Assembly (NCBI GenBank): GCA_963763475.1
Contig: CAVXOR010000002.1
Coordinates: 248,001-312,000 of the forward strand
Reading direction: 5' to 3'
Length of the DNA: 64,000 nt
Source of the DNA: AC-32 sp963763475
GTDB lineage: Bacteria > Actinomycetota > Thermoleophilia > Gaiellales > Gaiellaceae
A program made the position numbers and the translations under genes. Under the pieces are notes generated by a model that saw nothing but the letters and a program-made list of their open reading frames with translations, was not told the origin of the DNA and did no database searches. Shown in pieces: positions 18,269 to 26,794 of the stretch (the first letter of the stretch is position 1; each line of letters opens with the position of its first letter).

Positions 18269-19083
18269 TCGTCTCCCGCCGCAAGCTCCTGGGACCGTTC
18301 CATTGCAGCCCCGATCGCGTTCAGGAAGGCGGCCCGCACGCCTGCGCGCTCGAGCTCGCGGATTGCGCGGATCGTCGTCCCGCCCGGAGAGGTGACCTGC
18401 TCGCGCAGCTCGACCGGGTGGATGCCCTCGTCGCGCAGCAGGTGCGCGGTACCGAGCATCGTCTGGACGACCAGCTGCGTGGTGACCTCCCGCGAAAGCC
18501 CGAGCAGGATCCCGGCTTCGATCATGGCCTCGGCGAGCAGCGCGAAATAGGCAGGGCCCGAGCCCGAGACTGCGGTGACCGCGTCCATGTAGCGCTCGGG
18601 CACCTCGACCACCGCGCCGAGGTGGCTGAGCGCTTCCTCGGCCAGGCGCAGGTGCTCCTCGCCGGCGTGCGCCCCGGCGCAGATGCCCGCGATCCCCTCG
18701 TGCACGGTCGCGGGCCGGTTCGGCATCGCCCGCACGACGGGGACGCCCTCGGCGATCCGCCGCTCGATCGCCGCGGTCGGGATCGCGGCGGCCACCGAGA
18801 GCACGGTCTGCTCGGGCGTCAGGACCCCGCCGATCTCACCGAGCAGCGTGTCGAAGTCCTGGGGCTTGACCGCGATCACCACGAGCGCTGCGCCCGCCAC
18901 GGCCTGGGCATTCGAGAGCATGACCTGGATGCCGTGGCGCTCCTCGAGCTCCCGCGCGCGCTCTTCGTCTCGCACGGTCGCGACGAGCTCGGCGGGCGCG
19001 CGCCACCCGCCGCTGAGCAGTCCGCGCAGGAGCGACTCGCCGATCGTGCCGGCGCCGAGGATGGCGACACGCCGCGCGTCCAC
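18265..19083 (-). CDS. proC: Pyrroline-5-carboxylate reductase
   Basis: 272 aa, GTG start. It performs the last step of proline synthesis, reducing P5C with NAD(P)H. The Rossmann motif VAILGAGTIGESLLRGLLSGGW is at the N terminus. VVIAVKPQDF, RAMPNRPATVHEG and the signature SGSGPAYFALLAEAMIEAG ... TSPGGTTIRAIRELERAGVR place it firmly in ProC. Length is standard. It lies 9 bp after the AlkA-like gene and overlaps pgl. Confidence 0.95.
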   Translation of the reverse strand: MDARRVAILGAGTIGESLLRGLLSGGWRAPAELVATVRDEERARELEERHGIQVMLSNAQAVAGAALVVIAVKPQDFDTLLGEIGGVLTPEQTVLSVAAAIPTAAIERRIAEGVPVVRAMPNRPATVHEGIAGICAGAHAGEEHLRLAEEALSHLGAVVEVPERYMDAVTAVSGSGPAYFALLAEAMIEAGILLGLSREVTTQLVVQTMLGTAHLLRDEGIHPVELREQVTSPGGTTIRAIRELERAGVRAAFLNAIGAAMERSQELAAGDE

Positions 19084-19092
19084 GCGCCGAGT

Positions 19093-19944
19093 TTAGGCCG
19101 CGGCGGACTTCGGCAGAGGCACGAGCCCCTTCGCGAACGCGTTCAGCAGGTAGATGCTCGCGAGGCCACGCCACTCGCCGTAGGGCTCGAGCAGCTCGGC
19201 AGTCTCCCAGCCCTCGACCCAGCGGCCGCGCAGGGCCGAGAGGAGCTTGACCAGGCCGAGGTCGGCTACGAGTCCTCGGTCGTAGCGGCCGAGGCCCTCG
19301 AGGAAGACCACCCCGACCGACCAGGGGCCGAGGCCGCGCTCGCGCAGGAGCCGCTCGGCCGGTCCGTCGCCGGCAAGCGAGCGCAGCCGCTCGAGCTCCA
19401 GCGAGCGACAGACCCGGACGAGGGAGGCGCCTCTGCGCATGCCGAGGCCGAGCCGCCGCAGCTCCGCCGGCGAGACGCGCGCGAAGGCCTCGCAGCCGGG
19501 CGGCGCATGCAGCTTCGACCCGGTCAGCTGCGGAGTCAGCGCCCGGATCACCGTGCGTTCGATCTGCCGCGCGCGGCTTGCCTGGATCAGCTGGCCGCAG
19601 ACCGCGCGCAGTAGCGCCTGGGCGACGGTCCCCGTGCGAAGCGGCCGCAGGCCCCGCTCGCGCCGTGTTAGCTCGCCGATCAGCGGGTCGCGCGCGAAGC
19701 GGCGGAGGAACTCGGAGTGGTCGTCATCGAGGGCCAGGACGAAGCGCAGCTCGGCGATCCCGGCCTCGCTCGGCGCGCGCAGCTGCACGACGCCGTCCGC
19801 CTGCTGCCAAGCCCGCCCGGCCCCGCCGCACGCGAGCGCCGCGACGAGCACGCCGTCGATCGCGCTGCGGGTCGCGTCGCTGCCGTGACGCAGGGTGGCG
19901 CGAAGGGAATACGGGCCCCGCGGCCGAACCGCGGCCGAGATCAC
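19093..19944 (-). CDS. AlkA-like DNA-3-methyladenine glycosylase (HhH-GPD)
   Basis: 283 aa. An AlkA-type N-terminal beta domain (GPYSLRATLRHG...) is followed by an HhH-GPD fold: LLRAVCGQLIQASRARQIERTVI, LRRLGLGMRRGASLVRV, and the hairpin-helix-hairpin LLRERGLGPWSVGVVFLEGLGRYDRGLVADLGL. The catalytic Asp is in VADLG (more usually PxxDLGL). The likely role is excision of alkylated purines. The GTG overlaps the XRE-TPR stop (GTGA), so translation is coupled to that regulator. Confidence 0.85.
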   Translation of the reverse strand: MISAAVRPRGPYSLRATLRHGSDATRSAIDGVLVAALACGGAGRAWQQADGVVQLRAPSEAGIAELRFVLALDDDHSEFLRRFARDPLIGELTRRERGLRPLRTGTVAQALLRAVCGQLIQASRARQIERTVIRALTPQLTGSKLHAPPGCEAFARVSPAELRRLGLGMRRGASLVRVCRSLELERLRSLAGDGPAERLLRERGLGPWSVGVVFLEGLGRYDRGLVADLGLVKLLSALRGRWVEGWETAELLEPYGEWRGLASIYLLNAFAKGLVPLPKSAAA

Positions 19945-21281
19945 CGCTGGGCACGCTTGTCTGCGGAGACGGGCTCGGCGGCGAGGTCGGCGGCGCGCTC
20001 GAGCACCTCGAGCGCCTCGTCCTCGCGACCGGAGCGCCGCAGGAACTTGCCCCAGGCGCGGTAGGCCTCGACGTAGTCGCGCCGGTGACCCTGCTCCTCG
20101 AGCAGCGTCGTCCCCTTGCGGAACGCGTCGTCCGCCTCGTTCGTCTCACCGGTCAAGGCGAGCCCCTCGGCGAGCGCCCAGAGCGCGTTCCCCTTCTCGT
20201 GCGGATACTCGTCGCCGACGGCATCGAGCGCCGCGCGGGCGCGCCGAGTCGCCTCCTCACCGTCGCCGAGCTGCGCCGCCCGCCTGGCCTGGTCCGTGTA
20301 CAGGCCGGCGATGTCGACGGGCTCCGGGTTCGGGCCGAAGAGCTGCTCGGCGATGTCGAAGTTCCGGCCGGCCTCCTCGGCGCGGCCCTGCGCCATCAAG
20401 ATGTCGCCGCAGAGCAGGTGCGCACGGGCGAGGTGGAGCGTGTCGTCGGTGACGGCGAGCAGCGCGATCGCCCGGCGGATGTAGTCGAGCGCGGCGGCGG
20501 GCCGGCCCTGGAGGTCGTTCAGGCGGGCGAGGCCCCAGTAGAGACGCACGCGCGAGTACGCATCCGTCAACGCATCGGCTTTCTCCAGCGCCGCGTCGAG
20601 GACCGACTGCGCCCGGTCGAGGTCGCCCATGTCGGTGAGCGCGAAGCTGAGGTAGGTCGTGAAGCGAATCTGCGCCGCGACGTCCTCGGGCGCATCCTGC
20701 TCGACCTCTTCGAGGCTCCGCTCGAACACCTCGACGGCCCTGTCCGAGCGCGAGGTCGCCGCGTAGGCTCGCCCGAGGGTCGCGAAGACGTCCGGGCGGC
20801 CGCTCGGCGAGATCGGCGACAGCTCGAGGCCCGCCTCCAGGCGCTCGATCGCGTCGGCGTTGCGACCCGAGGCTGCGGCCGCGAGCCCGAGCGCGATGTT
20901 CGCGCGCGACGCCGCGAGGGCGTCTCCGGCGGCGACCGCCTCGTCGCGGAGCTGCTCGAGCTTTCCCTCTACGCCGGCCGGATCGTCGGCCAGCCGCAGC
21001 TCGAGCTCGGCGTCGGCGATCCGCAGCTCGCGGTGGTCGGTGTCCCGGATCTCCGAACCGGTCTCGAGATAGTCCGCCGTCACGCCCAGTTTCTTGGCGA
21101 GCATGCGCAGCGCCTTCACCGACGGACGGCGGGCGCCGGCCTCGATTCGGGAGATGTAGGCGTACGAGACGCCCGGGCTCGAGAGCTCGCGTTGCGACAG
21201 CCCGCGCTCGTGACGCAGGCGTCGCAAGCGCTGGCCGATCGTCTCGACCTGTCCCTCGGGTTCGCGCGACACCGGTTTCAA
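19941..21281 (-). CDS. XRE-family HTH regulator with C-terminal TPR domain
   Basis: 446 aa. Residues ~13-70 form an XRE/Cro helix-turn-helix (IGQRLRRLRHERGLSQRELSS, YISRIEAGARRPSVKAL, LAKKLGVTADYLETG). From ~85 to the end there are about nine TPR-like helical repeats, such as ADAIERLEAGLELSP, SDRAVEVFERSLEE and HLARAHLLCGDILMAQGRAEEAGRNF. This HTH+TPR architecture is that of RRNPP-type peptide-responsive regulators, and also of several Streptomyces regulators of other kinds. TTG 21281 is supported by GGAGGT five bases upstream. It is the first gene of a five-gene run (alkA, proC, pgl, arsR) and divergent from a 28-codon ORF. Confidence 0.88.
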   Translation of the reverse strand: MKPVSREPEGQVETIGQRLRRLRHERGLSQRELSSPGVSYAYISRIEAGARRPSVKALRMLAKKLGVTADYLETGSEIRDTDHRELRIADAELELRLADDPAGVEGKLEQLRDEAVAAGDALAASRANIALGLAAAASGRNADAIERLEAGLELSPISPSGRPDVFATLGRAYAATSRSDRAVEVFERSLEEVEQDAPEDVAAQIRFTTYLSFALTDMGDLDRAQSVLDAALEKADALTDAYSRVRLYWGLARLNDLQGRPAAALDYIRRAIALLAVTDDTLHLARAHLLCGDILMAQGRAEEAGRNFDIAEQLFGPNPEPVDIAGLYTDQARRAAQLGDGEEATRRARAALDAVGDEYPHEKGNALWALAEGLALTGETNEADDAFRKGTTLLEEQGHRRDYVEAYRAWGKFLRRSGREDEALEVLERAADLAAEPVSADKRAQR

Positions 21282-21323
21282 TTCTTACCTCCGAGCCTGA
21301 CAGCGTCAATCGAGATCAACGGC

Positions 21324-21352
21324 TTGACAACAAATGGCCACCCCGTTTGGGT
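21324..21352 (+). promoter_or_regulatory. Putative promoter for the 28-codon ORF
   Basis: TTGACA at 21324-21329 is a consensus -35 box within TTGACAAC. The -10 region about 17 bp away (TTGGGT, 21347-21352) is poor, which would suit an activator-dependent promoter. The same TTGACAAC octamer precedes the VOC gene (21544) and the island promoter (54053). An inverted GTCAA...TTGAC pair (21304-21328) could be an operator in the gap between the divergent genes. Confidence 0.45.
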
Positions 21353-21402
21353 ACCCCGGCTTGACCCTCAGCCGTCACTCGTCAGCCGAAAGGAGGTGTC
21401 TC

Positions 21403-21489
21403 GTGTCCGCCAGGATCCAGGCGTTGCTGGTCGTGCTTGCCACGATCGTGTTCGCAGCCCTGAACGCTGCGACTCCCTGGGGCCCCTAG
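21403..21489 (+). CDS. 28-aa hydrophobic peptide ORF divergent from the XRE-TPR regulator
   Basis: GTG at 21403 is preceded by AAAGGAGGTG about 6 nt upstream, the strongest ribosome-binding site I found in the window. The ORF codes for a 28-residue peptide: a short basic N terminus (MSARIQ), a hydrophobic core (ALLVVLATIVFAAL) and a polar/aromatic end NAATPWGP, then TAG. This is the layout of exported pro-peptides or short membrane peptides. A leader peptide or small membrane protein is also possible. It sits alone between the regulator and the VOC gene. Codon third positions are mostly G/C, as in neighbouring real genes. Confidence 0.6.
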   Translation: MSARIQALLVVLATIVFAALNAATPWGP

Positions 21490-21596
21490 GCCTCGATGCG
21501 GCGGGCGGGGGCTCGGCCGCCCCTGGTCTCCGTCCGCCTGCTTTTGACAACGACCGTAGAAGAGTCTTGATCACGCGAGCCGCTATCGTCGGCGGC

Positions 21597-22079
21597 GTGA
21601 GCCTCGATCCTCGCGTCGACATCGGTCACGTCCACCTGAAGGTCGCCGACATCGACCGTTCGCTCGGCTTCTACCGAGACATCCTCGGCTTCGACGTGAT
21701 GCAGCGGCACGGTGACGAGGCGGCTTTTATCTCGGCCGGCGGGTACCACCACCACCTCGGCCTGAACACCTGGGAATCGCGCGGCGCCTCGCCGCCGCCC
21801 GCGAACTCGACCGGCCTCTACCACGTCGCGATCCGCTACCCGGACCGCGCGCAGCTCGGCAACGCGCTCAAGCGTCTGGTCGACGCGCGGTGGCCGATCG
21901 ACGGCGCGACCGACCACGGCGTCTCGGAGGCGATCTACCTTCGCGACCCCGACGGCAACGGCATCGAGCTCTACCGCGACCGGCCCGAGGAGGAGTGGCC
22001 GCGGCCGGACGAAGGCGCAGGCGTCGCGATGCACAACGCGCCGCTCGACCTGCAGGCGCTGCTGAGCGAGGCGGCCTGA
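21597..22079 (+). CDS. VOC-family metalloenzyme (glyoxalase/dioxygenase fold)
   Basis: 160 aa, GTG start. The paired beta-alpha-beta-beta-beta modules of the vicinal oxygen chelate fold are clear. IGHVHLKVADIDRSLGFYRDILGFDV begins the first and contains the first His ligand. GLYHVAIRYPDRAQL begins the second, and IYLRDPDGNGIELYRDRP carries the Glu ligand. GGYHHHLGLNTW lies between. It resembles catechol-2,3-dioxygenase-like/CatE members of actinobacteria. Substrate cannot be read from sequence. TTGACA at 21544 may belong to its promoter. Its TGA overlaps the ATG of the next ORF (ATGA). Confidence 0.88.
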   Translation: MSLDPRVDIGHVHLKVADIDRSLGFYRDILGFDVMQRHGDEAAFISAGGYHHHLGLNTWESRGASPPPANSTGLYHVAIRYPDRAQLGNALKRLVDARWPIDGATDHGVSEAIYLRDPDGNGIELYRDRPEEEWPRPDEGAGVAMHNAPLDLQALLSEAA

Positions 22080-22309
22080 TGGCGAAGGGCTACGCAGAGG
22101 GCCCGGCGGCCGAGGAAGCCGAGCGCAGGCTCGCGGAGCTCGAGCGTGGCAGCCGGGAGCCCGAGCCGGAGCTGCGCCTCGCCGTCTACGGCTCGACCGA
22201 GGACGAGCCCGAGCGGCACTTCCTCGGCTGGCGGGACGAGCTCGATCCGGACGAGCTGTTCGACTCCGGAAAGGCCTGGGGGATCACGGTCGTCCGCGCT
22301 ACCGTGTAG
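22079..22309 (+). CDS. Small acidic hypothetical protein
   Basis: 76 aa, ATG overlapping the VOC stop, two bases before korA. The sequence is Glu-rich with a predicted helix (AAEEAERRLAELERG) and a C-terminal segment RHFLGWRDELDPDELFDSGKAWGITVV. No known domain is recognised. Its tight packing between VOC and korAB suggests co-transcription and real coding, and third-position G/C supports it. Confidence 0.65.
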   Translation: MAKGYAEGPAAEEAERRLAELERGSREPEPELRLAVYGSTEDEPERHFLGWRDELDPDELFDSGKAWGITVVRATV

Positions 22310-22311
22310 GG

Positions 22312-24147
22312 GTGGCCAAGCAGGTCGAGCAGCTCGAGCAGGTCACCATTCGCTTCGCCGGCGACTCCGGCGACGGCATGCAGCTGACCGGCGGCCGTTT
22401 CACCAGCGAGACGGCGCTCGTCGGAAACGACATCTCGACGCTGCCGGACTTCCCCGCGGAGATCCGGGCGCCCGCCGGCTCGCTGCCCGGCGTCTCCGGC
22501 TTCCAGCTCCACTTCGCCGACCACGACATCCTCACGCCCGGCGACGCGCCGGACGTGCTCGTCGCGATGAATCCGGCGGCGCTGCGTACGAACCTCCGCG
22601 ACCTGCCGAAGGGTGGCACGCTGATCGTCAACCGCGACGCCTTCACCGAGCGCAACCTCGAGAAGGCCGGCTACGACGCGAGCCCGCTCGACGACGGCTC
22701 GCTCGAGGAGTACCACCTGCACGAGGTGCCGCTGACGACGCTCACGCTCGAGGCGCTGAGGGACGTCGGCGTGACCAAGCGCGAGGCGGAGCGTTCCAAG
22801 AACATGTTCGCGCTCGGCCTGATGTCGTGGCTCTACCACCGGCCGACCGAGGGCACGATCGCCTTCCTCGAGAAGAAGTTCGCCTCGAAGCCCGAGATCG
22901 CCGAGGCCAACGTGAAGGCCTTCAAGGCCGGCTGGGCGTATGGCGAGACCTCGGAGGACTTCGTGGTCTCGTACGAGGTCGCGCCTGCGCCGATGGAGCC
23001 GGGCACGTACCGGAACATCACGGGCAACCAGGCCCTCGGCATCGGCCTGATCGCGGCGAGCGTGAAGAGCGGGCTGCCGCTCTTCCTCGGCGCCTACCCG
23101 ATCACGCCCGCCTCGGAGATCCTCGAGCACCTCTCGCGGCACAAGCGCTTCGGCGTGCGAACGTTCCAGGCCGAGGACGAGATCGCCGCGGCCGGCGCTG
23201 CGGTGGGGGCGAGCTTCGGCGGAGCTCTCGGCGTCTGCACCTCCAGCGGCCCGGGAGTCGTGCTCAAGGCCGAGACGGTCGGCCTGGCGGTCGCGCTCGA
23301 GCTGCCGCTGCTGATCCTGGACATCCAGCGTGCCGGGCCTTCCACCGGGATGCCGACCAAACCCGAGCAGGCCGACCTGCTGATGGTGCTCTACGGCCGC
23401 AACGCCGAGTCGCCGGTCCCGGTGGTCGCGGCCTCGACCCCGGGCGGCTGCTTCGACGCGGCGCTCGAGGCGGCACGGATCGCGCTCAAGTACCGCACGC
23501 CGGTCTACCTGCTCTCGGACGCGTACCTGGCGAACGGCTCCGAGCCGTGGCTGCTGCCCGACGTGGCGGCGCTCCCGGAGATCCCCGTCGAGTTCGCGAC
23601 CGAGCCGAACCGCGACGGCGAGTTCCTGCCCTACGTTCGCGACCCCGAGACGCTCGCGCGCGCGTGGGCAATCCCCGGCACGCCCGGGCTCGAGCACCGC
23701 ATCGGCGGGCTCGAGAAGCAGGACGAGACCGGCAACGTCTCCTACGACCCCGACAACCACGACCGCATGGTGCGGCTGCGCGCGCAGAAGGTCGCCAACA
23801 TCGCCGCCGACATCCCGGAGCTCGAGGTCGACGATCCGGACGGCGCCTCGCTGCTCGTGCTCGGCTGGGGCGGAACCTACGGCCCGATCACCGCGGGCGT
23901 GCGGCGGCTGCGCAAGGAGGGCAAGAACGTCGCCCAGGCGCACCTGACCCACCTGAACCCGTTCCCGCGCAACACGGGCGACGTGCTCCGCGCGTACGAG
24001 CGTGTGCTCGTCCCGGAGATGAACCTCGGCCAGCTGCTACAGCTCGTGCGCGCCGAGTTCCTGGTCGACGCGGTCGGCTTCAACCAGGTGCGCGGCCTGC
24101 CGCTGCGCGCGGTCGATCTCGCGGACGCGATGGAGGCACTTCTGTGA
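22312..24147 (+). CDS. korA: 2-oxoacid:acceptor oxidoreductase, alpha (fused gamma-alpha) subunit
   Basis: 611 aa, GTG start. An N-terminal gamma-type domain (VTIRFAGDSGDGMQLTGGRFTSE...) is fused to the pyrimidine-binding alpha domain (ITGNQALGIGLIAASVKSGLPLFLGAYPITPASEILEHLS, TSSGPGVVLKAE, PSTGMPTKPEQADLL) and the C-terminal transketolase-like domain (LGWGGTYGPITAG). This is the two-subunit Kor layout. It oxidises 2-oxoglutarate (or another 2-oxoacid) to the acyl-CoA using TPP and reduces ferredoxin. It pairs with korB, whose GTG overlaps its TGA. Confidence 0.94.
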   Translation: MAKQVEQLEQVTIRFAGDSGDGMQLTGGRFTSETALVGNDISTLPDFPAEIRAPAGSLPGVSGFQLHFADHDILTPGDAPDVLVAMNPAALRTNLRDLPKGGTLIVNRDAFTERNLEKAGYDASPLDDGSLEEYHLHEVPLTTLTLEALRDVGVTKREAERSKNMFALGLMSWLYHRPTEGTIAFLEKKFASKPEIAEANVKAFKAGWAYGETSEDFVVSYEVAPAPMEPGTYRNITGNQALGIGLIAASVKSGLPLFLGAYPITPASEILEHLSRHKRFGVRTFQAEDEIAAAGAAVGASFGGALGVCTSSGPGVVLKAETVGLAVALELPLLILDIQRAGPSTGMPTKPEQADLLMVLYGRNAESPVPVVAASTPGGCFDAALEAARIALKYRTPVYLLSDAYLANGSEPWLLPDVAALPEIPVEFATEPNRDGEFLPYVRDPETLARAWAIPGTPGLEHRIGGLEKQDETGNVSYDPDNHDRMVRLRAQKVANIAADIPELEVDDPDGASLLVLGWGGTYGPITAGVRRLRKEGKNVAQAHLTHLNPFPRNTGDVLRAYERVLVPEMNLGQLLQLVRAEFLVDAVGFNQVRGLPLRAVDLADAMEALL

Positions 24148-25151
24148 CAGGCAACGGGAACGGAAACCTCACGGCCAAGGACTTCAAGACCGACCAGGAG
24201 GTCCGCTGGTGCCCGGGCTGCGGGGACTACGCGATCCTCGCCGCGGTGCAGAGCTTCCTCCCGGAGCTCGGGATCCCGCGCGAGAACATCGTCTTCATCT
24301 CCGGGATCGGGTGCGCGGCGCGCTTCCCGTACTACGTCGAGACCTACGGCATCCATTCGATCCACGGCCGCGCGCCGGCGATCGCCACAGGGCTCGCGCT
24401 CTCGCGGCCCGACCTGTCCGTGTGGGTCGTGTCGGGCGACGGCGACGCGCTCTCGATCGGGGGCAACCACCTGATCCACGCGCTGCGCCGGAACGTGAAC
24501 GTGAAGATCCTGATGTTCAACAACCAGATCTACGGGCTGACGAAGGGTCAGTACTCGCCGACCTCGCCGCTCGGGACCGTGAACAAGACGACGCCGATGG
24601 GTTCGGTCGACTACCCGTTCAACCCGGTCGCGCTGGCGCTCGGGGCGGAGGCGACCTTCGTCGCGCGCTCGATCGACACCGACCGCGCGCACTTGACCGA
24701 GACCTTGCGCCGCGCGCACGCGCACCCGGGCGCGGCCTTCGTCGAGATCTACCAGAACTGCAACGTCTACAACGACGGCGCCTTCGACGCCGTGCGCGAC
24801 CAGAAGGAGAACCGGATCCTGCTCGAGCACGGCCAGCCGATCCGGTTCGGCGCGGAGGAGGAGCGCGGCGTGCGGCTTCGTCCCGACGGTTCCGCGGAGA
24901 TCGTCGACGGCGCGGCCGAGGCCGAGCTGCTCGTCCACGACGAGCACGCCGAGACGACCTCGCTGGCGAACGCGCTGGCGCGGCTCTCGCACACGCCGCA
25001 CGGGCCGACGCCGATCGGAGTCTTCCGCGACGTCGAGCGGCCGGTCTACGACCGCCTGCTGGACGATCAGCTCGAGCGCGCCCGGAAGGAGCAGGGCGAA
25101 GGCGACCTCGGCGAGCTGCTGCACGCGGGCGACACCTGGACGATCGACTGA
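24144..25151 (+). CDS. korB: 2-oxoacid:ferredoxin oxidoreductase, beta subunit
   Basis: 335 aa, GTG overlapping the korA stop. EVRWCPGCGDYAILAAVQ carries the CxGCG Fe-S/TPP pocket motif. GIGCAARFPYY, HGRAPAIATGLALSRPDLSVWVVSGDGDALSIGGNHLIHALRRN is the TPP-binding GDG motif region, and MFNNQIYGLTKGQYSPTS follows. The family also uses CNVYNDGAFD (fourth Cys in QNCNVYND). It binds TPP and a [4Fe-4S] cluster and completes the KorAB enzyme. In aerobic actinobacteria this can replace the 2-oxoglutarate dehydrogenase step; that assignment here is inferred. Confidence 0.95.
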   Translation: MTGNGNGNLTAKDFKTDQEVRWCPGCGDYAILAAVQSFLPELGIPRENIVFISGIGCAARFPYYVETYGIHSIHGRAPAIATGLALSRPDLSVWVVSGDGDALSIGGNHLIHALRRNVNVKILMFNNQIYGLTKGQYSPTSPLGTVNKTTPMGSVDYPFNPVALALGAEATFVARSIDTDRAHLTETLRRAHAHPGAAFVEIYQNCNVYNDGAFDAVRDQKENRILLEHGQPIRFGAEEERGVRLRPDGSAEIVDGAAEAELLVHDEHAETTSLANALARLSHTPHGPTPIGVFRDVERPVYDRLLDDQLERARKEQGEGDLGELLHAGDTWTID

Positions 25152-25984
25152 GCGCCACCCTCCCGTTTCGCGACTGGGAGACGGCGCATTTCGCCTTCGG
25201 CGACCGCGAGGAACCCGGACGGCTTCCACTGCTCTGTCTTCACGGCGGACCGGGCGGCTCGCACCTACCGCTGACCGCGCTCGCGCCGTTGGCCAGCCAG
25301 GGTAGGCGGGTCGTCTTCTTCGACCAGCTCGGAAGTGGCGCGTCTTCGCGACCGGACGATCCGTCGCTCTGGACGGTCGAGACCTTCGTCGAGCAGGTGC
25401 AGAGCGTCCGCGACGGGCTCGGGCTCGAGCGGATCCACCTGTTCGGGTCGTCGTGGGGCGGGATGCTCGCGCTCGAGTACGCGTTCACGCAGCCGGCCGG
25501 CGTTGCCAGCCTGATCCTCAACTCGACGCCGACGAGCGCGCCGCGCTGGGCGGTCGAGACGCTGCGGCTCCATGCCGACCTTCCGCCTGGCCTCGATGAG
25601 AAGCGGGCCGAGGCCGAGTTCAAACGACGGCACATCTGCCGGCTCGAGCCCGAGCCCGACGTGCTCGCAGAGGCGAGGGCGCAGTTCGGCACGCAGGTCT
25701 ACGAGACGATGTGGGGCCCGAACGAGTTCACGGTCACCGGCACGCTGAAGGAGTGGGACGTGATCGAGCGGCTCGGCGAGCTCGACGTGCCGACGCTGAT
25801 CACCTCCGGGCGCCACGACGAGTGCACGCCTGAGCTGGTCGAGCCGTTGGCGCGGGGAATCCCCGGCGCGGAGTGGGTGCTGTTCGAGGAGAGCGCGCAC
25901 ATGCCGTACCTGGAGGAGCCGGAGCGCTACCTCGAAGTGGTCGGAGCTTTCATCCAGCGGGTCGAGGCTCAGACGACCGCCTGA
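25148..25984 (+). CDS. Proline iminopeptidase-type alpha/beta hydrolase
   Basis: About 278 aa. LCLHGGPGGSHL (oxyanion-hole HGGPG), VVFFDQLGSGASSRP, and LFGSSWGGMLALEYA (nucleophile Ser in GxSxGG) match the proline iminopeptidase/tricorn-interacting-factor family. Catalytic Asp is in TSGRHDECTP and His in ESAHMPYLE. No ATG/GTG/TTG lies near the beginning of the homologous region; a CTG at 25148 overlaps the korB stop and is the best placed start. It may hydrolyse N-terminal prolyl peptides or an unrelated amide or ester. It is convergent with the TauE gene, overlapping by 16 bp. Confidence 0.85.
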   Translation: MSATLPFRDWETAHFAFGDREEPGRLPLLCLHGGPGGSHLPLTALAPLASQGRRVVFFDQLGSGASSRPDDPSLWTVETFVEQVQSVRDGLGLERIHLFGSSWGGMLALEYAFTQPAGVASLILNSTPTSAPRWAVETLRLHADLPPGLDEKRAEAEFKRRHICRLEPEPDVLAEARAQFGTQVYETMWGPNEFTVTGTLKEWDVIERLGELDVPTLITSGRHDECTPELVEPLARGIPGAEWVLFEESAHMPYLEEPERYLEVVGAFIQRVEAQTTA

Positions 25985-26718
25985 ATCGCCGCGCCCAGGC
26001 CGGCGACGAGGAGGATGCAGCCGATCGCGCGGATCAACGCTGGCTCGGAGAGGCGACCCGTCAACCGGGCGCCGATCAGCGCCGCGGGGACGGAGGCGGC
26101 ACCGCCGACGGCGATCAGGCTCCAGTCGGGCGCGGCGGAGGGTAGGTGCCCGAGGAGCCCGGCAACGCCTACGCAGACGCCGACGGCGAGGTTCGTCCCG
26201 ACTGCGCGCGAGGCGGGCTCGCCCACGAGCCGCAGCAGCGCGGGCATGCGCAACGAGCCGAGGATCAGCCCGACGAAGCCACCGAGCAGGCCGATCACGG
26301 CTCCCGAGGCGACCGCAGCCACCCGCGAGAACTCGGTGCGCACCCGCGCCTCGGGCGGGCGGCGCACGAGCAGGTCGAGCCCGCTGTAGAGCAGCACGGC
26401 CGCGATCGCGAGCAGCAGCGCGGTCTTCGGCACGCGGCCGGCGAGGTAGCCGCCCACGAGCGCGCCCGCGACCGAGGGCGGGGCCATCCAGCCGAACAGC
26501 CTCCAGTTCACGCGACCAGCGCGGATGTGCGCCGTCCCCGCAGTTGCCGCGGCGATCCCCGAGACGGCGATGTTCGCGCCGCCGCCCGCGGCCGGCGAGG
26601 AGGCGACCGCCGCGAACAGCGGCAGGCGCAGGTTCCCGAGCACGAGCCCGACCGCGCCGCCGGCCACCGCGACCGCGAACGACCAGACGGCCACCGCGGC
26701 CAGCTCGAGCCCGCTCAC
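25969..26718 (-). CDS. TauE/SafE-family membrane transporter
   Basis: 249 aa with about eight hydrophobic helices in two internally related halves. The halves show VGLVLGNLRLPLFAAV...GANIAVSGIAAATAGTAHIRAGRV and GLLGGFVGLILGSLRMPALLRLVGEPASRAVGTNLAVGVCVGVAGLLGH. The repeated G-x-x-G-x-x-LG-x-LR-x-P and GTN motifs are characteristic of TauE/SafE (sulfite exporter-like) proteins. Likely exports a small organosulfur or carboxylate anion. Substrate unknown. Confidence 0.85.
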   Translation of the reverse strand: MSGLELAAVAVWSFAVAVAGGAVGLVLGNLRLPLFAAVASSPAAGGGANIAVSGIAAATAGTAHIRAGRVNWRLFGWMAPPSVAGALVGGYLAGRVPKTALLLAIAAVLLYSGLDLLVRRPPEARVRTEFSRVAAVASGAVIGLLGGFVGLILGSLRMPALLRLVGEPASRAVGTNLAVGVCVGVAGLLGHLPSAAPDWSLIAVGGAASVPAALIGARLTGRLSEPALIRAIGCILLVAGLGAAIQAVV

Positions 26719-26736
26719 GGGCCGAGCCTACAAAGG

Positions 26737-26765
26737 CCGAGGCCCGCCGGTTCGGCGGGCCTCGG
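26737..26765 (-). terminator. 13-bp GC stem-loop after the RTX-repeat gene
   Basis: Perfect 13-bp inverted repeat (CCGAGGCCCGCCG and its complement) around a 3-nt loop, 30 bp past the stop of the minus-strand RTX-like gene. The tract after it on the minus strand is only CCTTTG, so it is a weak U-tail terminator. It could also stop the TauE gene's neighbourhood bidirectionally. Confidence 0.65.
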
Positions 26766-26794
26766 GGAAAACGACCGGGGCCGAGCGGGGAGAG

